A stretch of DNA of 5,458 bases from Chloroflexota bacterium. GTDB taxonomy: Bacteria; Chloroflexota; Anaerolineae; Anaerolineales; UBA11657. Below are positions 1 to 5,029 of this stretch, one piece after another (position 1 is the stretch's first letter; the number at the start of each line of letters is the position of its first letter). The notes under the pieces are model-generated. The model made no database searches and was not told the origin of the DNA. It saw only the letters and a list, made by a program, of their open reading frames with translations. A program made the translations under genes and the position numbers. The stretch spans positions 1-5,458 of the forward strand of contig QWRL01000166.1 in NCBI GenBank assembly GCA_003670425.1, given 5' to 3'.

Positions 1-332
1 AGCACTTGCGGCTGCAGTTGCGCGGCCAGGCGCTGCAATTCACGATGGAATGCACCCACGGAAACGAGGCGCGCAATGCCGGGCAGGCGCAGCGTCGGCG
101 GCCGCACCACGCGCACATGCGCTGCGGGCAGCGCGCGCGCCACGCCTTGCCACTCCGTGCGCGGCGCCAGCAGCGGCGCCTGCGGCCATGGCGTGTAGAG
201 CATCTCAAAATCCACCGCCACCACCGTATGCCCGCGCAGCGAGAGGCGCTCAAACAGATGGTGCTGCTGGTGCGGCCCACGCTGCAGCCAGTCCGTTTCC
301 TGCACTACCAGCAGGCGCAGCGCTGCGGCCAT
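1..332 (-). CDS. Glycosyltransferase, GT4-like (GT-B fold), N-terminal part; runs off the left edge
   Basis: Reading the minus strand from an ATG at 332-330 gives an open frame of 110 codons that leaves the window without a stop. The protein starts MAAALRLLVVQETDWLQRG and continues into GPHQQHHLFERLSLRGHTVV, followed by AVDFEMLY. A short hydrophobic beta strand, a glycine-containing turn with G19-P20-H21, an amphipathic helix and then RGH-x-V-x-V-x-D is the usual opening of GT-B glycosyltransferases of the GT4 type, where this Rossmann half binds the acceptor. The donor-binding C-terminal half lies outside the window, so the sugar cannot be named. The start is well constrained: an in-frame TGA lies about 60 bases upstream and no other ATG, GTG or TTG intervenes. 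An AGGAG (345-349 on the complement) sits 12 bases before the ATG, rather far for a ribosome binding site. No membrane segment is visible, so it is probably a cytoplasmic or peripheral enzyme. It is divergent from the epimerase remnant at 444. Family call fairly sure; substrate unknown. Confidence 0.78.
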   Translation of the reverse strand, partial: MAAALRLLVVQETDWLQRGPHQQHHLFERLSLRGHTVVAVDFEMLYTPWPQAPLLAPRTEWQGVARALPAAHVRVVRPPTLRLPGIARLVSVGAFHRELQRLAAQLQPQV

Positions 333-443
333 CAGGGAAGGCTGCTCCTGCGCGGCGCCCGCCCGCTGCGGGCGGCAGTGGGTATACTTTGGCGTTCAGC
401 CACAGGTGCACAGCTGTGCGCATAGCACCACCTAATCTTTAGC
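333..443. promoter_or_regulatory. Divergent intergenic region with candidate promoters and a 12-bp palindrome
   Basis: This 111-base gap separates the minus-strand glycosyltransferase (start 332) from the plus-strand epimerase remnant (start 444), so promoters for both directions are expected here. On the plus strand TATACT (383-388) resembles a -10 box, but no convincing -35 lies 17 bases upstream. The overlapping complement reads TATACC, about 48 bases before the 332 start. GCACAGCTGTGC (408-419) is a perfect 12-base inverted repeat and could be a regulator site. A palindrome this short can arise by chance in GC-rich DNA, so this is a weak inference. No riboswitch-like structure was recognised. 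Confidence 0.35.
433..438 (+). promoter_or_regulatory. Candidate -10 box TAATCT just before the 444 start
   Basis: TAATCT lies five bases before the ATG at 444, and there is no Shine-Dalgarno sequence between them. A -10 box this close would put the transcription start at about the ATG itself, the arrangement of leaderless transcripts. No matching -35 is apparent. The motif is short and the gene behind it is broken, so the assignment is tentative. Confidence 0.25.
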
Positions 444-716
444 ATGAAAAAACAAACGATCCTGGTAACCGGCGGCGCGGGCTTTGTGGGCTCTGTGTGC
501 GTGGAGCTGTTAGTTGCACAGGGCTACCAAGTGATTGTCCTAGACAACCTGCAAACTGGCAACCGGCGCGCGGTTCACCCAAAAGCCCGCCTGGTGCGCG
601 GCAGCATTGGCAATGCGCGGCTGCTGCAGCGAGTATTGTTAGCCATGCTGGCACACGCAAACACCGGACATCCAGGCGCTCGCGAATTGGTAACGGCATT
701 CTCGTCAACTACGTGA
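444..716 (+). pseudogene. Truncated NAD-dependent sugar-nucleotide epimerase/dehydratase (GalE-like), N-terminal fragment
   Basis: The first ~63 codons are unmistakably the start of an extended short-chain dehydrogenase of the UDP-glucose 4-epimerase type. TGGAGFVG at residues 9-16 is the NAD-binding Rossmann glycine motif, and VLDNLQTG at residues 32-39 is the usual strand-2 acidic/amide signature. R-x-x-x-G-S-I-G-N-A-R-L-L follows (about residues 49-61). Family members are normally some 310-340 residues with a catalytic S/T...YxxxK; here the similarity stops near residue 63-65 and the frame ends at a TGA (714-716) after 90 codons. None of the active-site or substrate-binding half is present. 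Position 54 is Ser where the family usually has Asp (G-D-I-R), a residue that contacts the cofactor adenine. The tail after residue 65 has no family resemblance and overlaps a possible remnant of another gene. It is therefore almost certainly non-functional as an epimerase, most simply a deletion product. Exact ancestral specificity cannot be told from the N-terminus alone. Confidence 0.78.
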
Positions 717-786
717 ATTAGAGTCAATGCTGCCATCGTCAGATGATTGGATTGGATTTGTGACCATTGGCCAAAGCTACCGCTAA
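643..786 (+). pseudogene. Possible decayed 3' end of an unidentified gene, stop codon abutting the GT2 start
   Basis: In the frame that ends with TAA at 784-786 the sequence reads like a protein C-terminus. TPDIQALANW is followed by an in-frame TAA (691-693), then RQLRELESMLPSSDDW and IGFVTIGQSYR, then the final stop. The helix-like charged run and aromatic end differ from the arginine- and alanine-rich translations typical of shadow frames in this region. The last stop is immediately followed by the ATG at 787 (TAAATG), as expected if a real upstream gene was once translationally coupled to the GT2 gene. Going upstream the frame closes at a TAG (640-642), close to where epimerase similarity is lost at about 635. 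This is inferred coding character; I do not recognise the family. The alternative is non-coding DNA that happens to lack stops for about 30 codons. Confidence 0.3.
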
Positions 787-1512
787 ATGAAAACTGATTC
801 CACCCCGCCTGCGCCGGAGGTGTCTCTGGTAATGCCTTGTCGCAATGAAGCACGCACAGTTGCGCAATGTGTGGATCGTTGCTGGAGTGCACTAGAACAA
901 TTGGGCGTGCGCGGCGAAGTGATTGTGAGCGACAATGGATCGCGTGATGATTCAGTGTTGCTGGCACAGCAGGCCGGCGCACGCGTGGTGCACGCGGCAG
1001 CAAAAGGGTACGGCAATGCCTGCCGTACGGGCTTGGCAGCCGCAACCGGCACCTACATTTTTAAACTGGATGCTGATGGCACGTATGATCCGCGCGATGT
1101 GGCGCTATTTCTTGAGCGCTTCAGCGCAGGCTGCGACTACGTAATTGGCAGCCGGCTGCGCGGCAATCTACAACCGGGATCAATGCCTTGGTCGCACCGC
1201 TATCTGGGAAATCCCTTGCTCAGCAAGGCTGCGCACGTGCTTTGCCGGAGCGGCATCTCAGACATTTGCTGCGGGCTCAAGGGCTTCCGCCGCGATGTCT
1301 ATCAGAGTTTGATGTTTGTATCCGGCGGTATGAGTTTCGGTGCCGAAACGACGATTCGCATAAGGCAGGCTGGCCTGCGTCTGGCTGAGGTGCCCATCAG
1401 CTATGCGCCTGACGAGCGCCAACGCGGTACAAATTTAAATCCATGGCGAGATGGCATAGAGATCCTACTATTCATCATCAGGGAAAGCCAGTTGTTCAAG
1501 CACTATCCTTAG
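787..1512 (+). CDS. GT2 family glycosyltransferase, dolichol-phosphate-mannose-synthase-like
   Basis: A complete 241-residue GT-A enzyme. Visible motifs in order: SLVMPCRNEA (13-22), the first strand and loop that hold the nucleotide; VIVSDNGSRDDS (45-56), the second strand with the acidic/serine nucleotide-binding turn; KGYGNACRTGL (73-83); LDADGTYDP (94-102), containing the metal-binding D95-x-D97; GSRLRG (121-126); PGSMPWSHRYLGNP (130-143); and SDICCGLKGFRR (158-169), the acceptor-side signature of this subfamily. Relatives transfer a sugar from a nucleotide sugar to a polyprenyl phosphate on the cytoplasmic face of the membrane, supplying donors to GT-C enzymes; the sugar here is not determined. 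There is no C-terminal membrane pair, so it resembles the short, soluble form and its length is typical. The ATG directly follows an in-frame TAA, which fixes the upstream limit; no Shine-Dalgarno is evident, suggesting earlier coupling to a lost upstream gene. GC is visibly lower than in the flanking GT-C genes. It converges on the minus-strand GT-C operon 11 bases away. Confidence 0.93.
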   Translation: MKTDSTPPAPEVSLVMPCRNEARTVAQCVDRCWSALEQLGVRGEVIVSDNGSRDDSVLLAQQAGARVVHAAAKGYGNACRTGLAAATGTYIFKLDADGTYDPRDVALFLERFSAGCDYVIGSRLRGNLQPGSMPWSHRYLGNPLLSKAAHVLCRSGISDICCGLKGFRRDVYQSLMFVSGGMSFGAETTIRIRQAGLRLAEVPISYAPDERQRGTNLNPWRDGIEILLFIIRESQLFKHYP

Positions 1513-1514
1513 CA

Positions 1515-1542
1515 GCTGCCGTTTTATGGGTGCAGCATTTTG
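1515..1542 (+). terminator. Weak hairpin with T-rich tail at the convergent gene ends
   Basis: GCTGC (1515-1519) can pair with GCAGC (1532-1536), with one further C-G pair across a bulged T and a loop of about nine bases. It is followed by ATTTTGT. It lies immediately after the GT2 stop and partly inside the 3' end of the convergent minus-strand gene. The stem is short and the T tract modest, so termination here is only plausible. Confidence 0.22.
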
Positions 1543-3242
1543 TAAACTTTGATGTTGTCCGCCGGACCGCGATACTCAAGCACAAACTGCTGCGTGTCAT
1601 CCAACACGGACAGCGGGCTGGTGGAAATACCCAGGGATTCGTATACCGCACCCGCCCAGGAACCCACTACCAGGTGGCCGCACTCGGCCATCTGCTCCAG
1701 CGCCGGGTAGCCAGCCCGTATGTCAAAATCCAAAAGGTAATAGCGCAGCCGCACGTCCATCGAGCAAACAACTTCCTGCGGCCCGATATTTTGCGCGATG
1801 AACTGCACCACCGGGTACATGTCGCCCTTGGCGCGTTCGAGGCGCTGCGCGTAGCTGGCACTTGGGTTGAGCAGCCATTGCAGTGCGCCGCCCAAACGCG
1901 CCTGCCACACGCACGCAATTAATAAAAGCAGCGCTGCGGCAGCCTGCCAAAGCGGATTTGCACGCGCAAAGAAGCGGCTGCGCACAGCAGCCAGCGCTGC
2001 GCCTGCCAGTAGCGCGTAAAACGGCAGTACCGTCAGCAGCAAGCGCACATCGTAGGAGTACTGCCACCACCACACAAGCGTGTACGGCCCGCACCATAGC
2101 AAACACCAGCGCACTGCAGGCTGGCGCAGCTGCATCACAGCCCAGGCAATGCCCGCCAGATATGCAGCCGCGGCCAGATAGCCGAAGTCTGCATAGTTGC
2201 CCGCAAAGGGCAGCAGTTGCCACAGCCCGCGCGGCGCCTGCAAAATATGAAACAAGCCGGCATCCGGAACGGCATTCAGCCAGCCGTCATAAATTGCGTT
2301 GCGCAAATACCACCATCCACCGCAAATAAAAGCAGCCAGCAGCAACAGAGCGCCGCCCGCCAGCGCCTTGCGCGGCACGCGCGTCAGCAGCAGCAGGCCG
2401 GAAAATGCGAGGCCGGAAAATGCCACAAAGCCCGCTTGCTTGGCCCACAGCGCAAGGCCGGCCAGCACACCGGCCAGCAGCGCCCAGCCGGGGCTGGCTG
2501 TTTTGTGCCAGCGATCACCGGCATATGCGGCCAGCAAAATATAGAGCGCGGACGGAATGTCCACATACCCAACTGTGGCCCACGCCATGAATGGCGGTGT
2601 TACTGCCAGCAATACGGCGGCATACCAGCCAGCGCGCGCGCCAAACCAATGCCGCGCAAGCCCCCCCGTCGCAGACACCGTCATCACGCCAAAGGCAAGC
2701 GGGATCAGCTTTGCAACCTGCTCCACGAGCTGGCCGGACGCAAAAAATGGCAGCGCATACGCCAGCGGCAGCAGCAGCGGATAGCCGCGCTCGGCCGGCC
2801 CAATGTAGCCGCTGCGGAAAATTACACGCGCAAGATAGCCGTAACGGCTGATCTCGTCATCGCCAATGAAGGGGTAGTAGCTGGTGTGGGCAAGTGCTGC
2901 AGCACCTGCCAGCAGCAAAATGAGCTGTGCGAGCGCTGCCGGCTGGGCGGTGCGCAGCCGCCGCAGCCATTGGGTGAAGTGCGCAGCAACTGCAAGCTGC
3001 GGCCACGCCCCCAACAAGACCCCGCCGGAAGCCAGCAGCAACAGCACCACCCAAACTAGCGCAGCGGAAAGCCCGCTGAAGCCCAGCGCAGCGAACAGCA
3101 GCGTGGCGCCGCCAACGCTCAAGCCAAAGCTGATTGGCAAGCGCAGCGCAGGCGGCTCTGCAGCCAGCCAGCGCTGGCAGAGCGGCAGGCTCCACCCGCA
3201 CAGCAGCAATATGGAGCACAGTGAAAGCAGCGCGGGCAGCAT
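1524..3242 (-). CDS. Multi-spanning GT-C membrane glycosyltransferase (ArnT/PMT-like)
   Basis: A 572-residue, very hydrophobic protein with many predicted membrane segments and a C-terminal soluble domain from about residue 455. The layout matches GT-C enzymes that use polyprenyl-phosphate sugars on the outer face of the membrane. The first outside loop carries the acidic catalytic motif, YYPFIGDDEISRY (122-134) with D128-D129-E130, then GYPLLLPLAYALPF (153-166). A conserved WATVGYVDIP (221-230), WAKQAG (266-271), GGWWYLRNA (308-316) and a YDVRLLLTVLPFY stretch (397-409) follow. Together these are the usual signature series of bacterial ArnT/PMT-type transferases. The ATG shares its A with the stop of the gene upstream on the same strand (TGATG at 3244-3240), so the two are surely co-transcribed and probably translationally coupled. 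It is a paralogue of that neighbour. Residues 274-283 hold a tandem AFSGL-AFSGL. The acceptor, and whether the target is lipid, glycan or protein, cannot be read from the sequence. Confidence 0.9.
   Translation of the reverse strand: MLPALLSLCSILLLCGWSLPLCQRWLAAEPPALRLPISFGLSVGGATLLFAALGFSGLSAALVWVVLLLLASGGVLLGAWPQLAVAAHFTQWLRRLRTAQPAALAQLILLLAGAAALAHTSYYPFIGDDEISRYGYLARVIFRSGYIGPAERGYPLLLPLAYALPFFASGQLVEQVAKLIPLAFGVMTVSATGGLARHWFGARAGWYAAVLLAVTPPFMAWATVGYVDIPSALYILLAAYAGDRWHKTASPGWALLAGVLAGLALWAKQAGFVAFSGLAFSGLLLLTRVPRKALAGGALLLLAAFICGGWWYLRNAIYDGWLNAVPDAGLFHILQAPRGLWQLLPFAGNYADFGYLAAAAYLAGIAWAVMQLRQPAVRWCLLWCGPYTLVWWWQYSYDVRLLLTVLPFYALLAGAALAAVRSRFFARANPLWQAAAALLLLIACVWQARLGGALQWLLNPSASYAQRLERAKGDMYPVVQFIAQNIGPQEVVCSMDVRLRYYLLDFDIRAGYPALEQMAECGHLVVGSWAGAVYESLGISTSPLSVLDDTQQFVLEYRGPADNIKVYKMLHP
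2396..2423. repeat. Two 13-base direct repeats at 15-base period inside the GT-C gene
   Basis: GGCCGGAAAATGC occurs at 2396-2408 and again at 2411-2423, separated by two bases, giving a 15-base period. On the coding (minus) strand this produces AFSGL twice in a row at residues 274-283, within a hydrophobic segment. Identity at the DNA level including wobble positions suggests a recent in-frame duplication rather than convergent coding. Confidence 0.8.
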
Positions 3243-5029
3243 CAGCGCAGCCCCGCGCCCACGGCATACACCGCAGCGCCATCCACCTGCTCAAACTGCA
3301 GCGGCAAGAGCGCCGGGTCTCCCAGCGCGCGCAGCACTTCATTGTCTAGTGTGCCGCCAAACGCATACACGGATTTGCCAATGGGCGTGACCACCAGATA
3401 ATCAAAGCCGCGCAGATCCGCCAGCGCAACCGGAAAGCCGTATTGATACGGATACTCCGGCAGCCAGTACGCGAGCGCGCCTTCCATGGTGTACAGGCGC
3501 GAGCCGGCCGGCAATGTGGCGCGCATGCGCTGCGCGAGCGGCCACAAACCCGGGCTCAGGCGCGCAAGTTTGTCGGCGTCATTTTGCAGCGGGTGCAGCG
3601 CCAGGTGATACACCGCACCCAGCCGGCCGTAGGCGCCCAGCGCCAGCAGCCCGGCAGCCAGCCCCAACACTGCCGGCTGCGGCATGCGTGCAAGCACAGG
3701 CATGCGCTGCAGCAGCCAGTCTATGCTGTATCCACCCAAGGCAGCAAACATTGGCGCTGATGCCAGCAGGTAGCGCGTCTGGTAAGAGAAGCCCTGCCAC
3801 CAAAGCAGCTGGTAGGGGATGATGAACGCGGCGAAAAGCAGGATGCGCTGGCGCGCCTTTGGAACAACGGTGTCCACACGCGCAAACAAAAGCTGGGCGG
3901 CGGCAAGCAGCACGCCAGCAGTGGCTGCAATGCTAAATGGCAGGCCCCATTCTGCACGATCAGACCAGAATGTCAGCAGCGTGGCGATGGAAGTGTCCAA
4001 GGCTTGCGCATCATACGCGCCGGGTGCAGGCAGCACGCCACCCCAGCCGGCCAGCAGCAAATTGCGCACATACCACGGACCGGCCAGGGCAAGCGCAGCC
4101 AGCAGCGCAAAGGCTGCGTTCACAAAATCTGTGCGGCTGCGGTTGCGCAGCAATGGCACAACTGCCAATGCCGGCAGCAGCACAAGCGCCGAGTGCTTGG
4201 TGAGAATGCCGAGGCCGGCAGCAATGCCAGCGCCAAGCGCCTCAGCGCGCGCGCCGCTTTGGAGCCAGCGCAATGCAAACAGCAGTGCCAGCGCGTGATA
4301 CAACGCCACCGGCACGTCCACATAACCGGAGGTTGCCCAGTCCACAAACAATGGCGCACTCAGCAGCAGCAGCAGCGCGCACCACGCAGCGCGCGCATTG
4401 AATGCCGTGCGCGCCACGGCAAAGGTGGCCAGCGCCAGGGCAGTGGCGTAGGCGGCCACAACCATGCCGGCATAGTGGTCATTCACTGCGCCGGCGGCCA
4501 TGAACGCAAACGCATATTGCAGTTGCACCGCCAGCGGATAGCCGCTGAGGCCGCTGGAAATATGCGCCTGCTCAAACAACTGGCGCGCGTTGGGCGCAAA
4601 GCGCGCCAGCACGTCGTAGCGGTAAAAAGGATAGGACAGCGTGTTGATTGCGATTACCAGCAGGCTGCCCGCGCACAGCAGCGCTAGTGGTTGAATGCGG
4701 GCCGGATTGCGCGGCGCTGTGCTGCCCGCGCGCGGCCAAAGCTGCAGTGCAAGACCGAGCCACGGAACCGGCAGCACCAATGCCGGCAACAGCCATGCGC
4801 CGGGCAGCAAGCCCAACAGCAGCATCCAAAGTGAAAGGCCGCCCAAACTTGCGCCAATCCCAACCGCCAAAACTGCTGCGTCAGCCAGGCCGGCTGCAGC
4901 CAGCCGGCGCCGCGCGAGCGGCACAAGCCATAAGCTGCCCGCCAGCACTGTTAGAATCGCAAAGAAATGTCGCAACAATTTGGTGGCGCGCTGTTGGCAT
5001 CCGGGCACAGCATGCGGTTGAAGCGCCAC
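3242..5029 (-). CDS. Multi-spanning GT-C membrane glycosyltransferase, paralogue of the downstream gene
   Basis: Up to 595 residues with many hydrophobic segments and a soluble C-terminal domain from about residue 480. It shares a signature series with its neighbour: LSYPFYRYDVLARFAPNA (131-148), GYPLAVQLQYAFAF (163-176), WATSGYVDVPVALYHALA (231-248), LTKHSALVLLP (276-286), GPWYVRNLLLAGW (317-329) and FSYQTRYLLASAPMF (414-428). This is a GT-C enzyme predicted to transfer sugar from a polyprenyl carrier outside the membrane. The first-loop acidic motif differs from the neighbour: a single D139 in YRYD instead of GDDE, in a loop six residues shorter. The start is uncertain. The longest frame begins with GTG at 5029; GTG 5008, TTG 4978/4975 and GTG 4948 are alternatives. 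Aligning the first membrane segment with that of the paralogue puts the equivalent Met at the 4978 TTG, and this choice also avoids overlap with the divergent plus-strand gene if that gene starts at 5012. No clear ribosome binding site precedes any of them. The stop overlaps the next ATG by one base. Confidence 0.88.
   Translation of the reverse strand: MALQPHAVPGCQQRATKLLRHFFAILTVLAGSLWLVPLARRRLAAAGLADAAVLAVGIGASLGGLSLWMLLLGLLPGAWLLPALVLPVPWLGLALQLWPRAGSTAPRNPARIQPLALLCAGSLLVIAINTLSYPFYRYDVLARFAPNARQLFEQAHISSGLSGYPLAVQLQYAFAFMAAGAVNDHYAGMVVAAYATALALATFAVARTAFNARAAWCALLLLLSAPLFVDWATSGYVDVPVALYHALALLFALRWLQSGARAEALGAGIAAGLGILTKHSALVLLPALAVVPLLRNRSRTDFVNAAFALLAALALAGPWYVRNLLLAGWGGVLPAPGAYDAQALDTSIATLLTFWSDRAEWGLPFSIAATAGVLLAAAQLLFARVDTVVPKARQRILLFAAFIIPYQLLWWQGFSYQTRYLLASAPMFAALGGYSIDWLLQRMPVLARMPQPAVLGLAAGLLALGAYGRLGAVYHLALHPLQNDADKLARLSPGLWPLAQRMRATLPAGSRLYTMEGALAYWLPEYPYQYGFPVALADLRGFDYLVVTPIGKSVYAFGGTLDNEVLRALGDPALLPLQFEQVDGAAVYAVGAGLR
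4952..4957 (+). promoter_or_regulatory. Candidate -10 box TAGAAT for the rightmost plus-strand gene
   Basis: TAGAAT matches the TATAAT consensus at five of six positions and lies nine bases before the ATG at 4967. It could drive a nearly leaderless transcript of the GT-C gene that begins there. No TTGACA-like element is seen 16-18 bases upstream, and the box lies within the 5' part of the opposite gene if that gene starts at 5029, 5008, 4978 or 4975. Tentative. Confidence 0.25.

Noticed and set aside
408..419. 12-base palindrome considered as a defined operator
   Set aside because: It is short and unique in the region with no adjacent regulator gene, so it is only mentioned within the intergenic entry.
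6..442. Long open frames on the plus strand over the left end (6-425 and 50-442)
   Set aside because: Their translations are Arg/Ala/His/Gln-rich shadow sequence, while the minus strand carries a clear GT-B N-terminus over the same bases.
439..1052. Minus-strand open frames over the epimerase remnant and GT2 gene (439-708, 575-1045, 783-1052)
   Set aside because: They lie antisense to well-supported GT-A and SDR motifs and show no recognisable domain themselves.
2217..3059. A 280-codon plus-strand open frame opposite the first GT-C gene
   Set aside because: Composition is Gln/Arg/Ala-rich and lacks motifs; stops are simply rare opposite a GC-rich Leu/Ala membrane protein gene.
4361..4375. 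Five CAG triplets in a row, considered as a phase-variable microsatellite
   Set aside because: The repeat is a triplet, encodes a leucine run on the minus strand and cannot shift the frame by unit slippage; similar Leu-rich runs are common in these genes.
4004..4687. A 227-codon plus-strand open frame opposite the second GT-C gene
   Set aside because: Same shadow composition with long Gln/Arg/His runs; the minus-strand GT-C motifs span the region without interruption.
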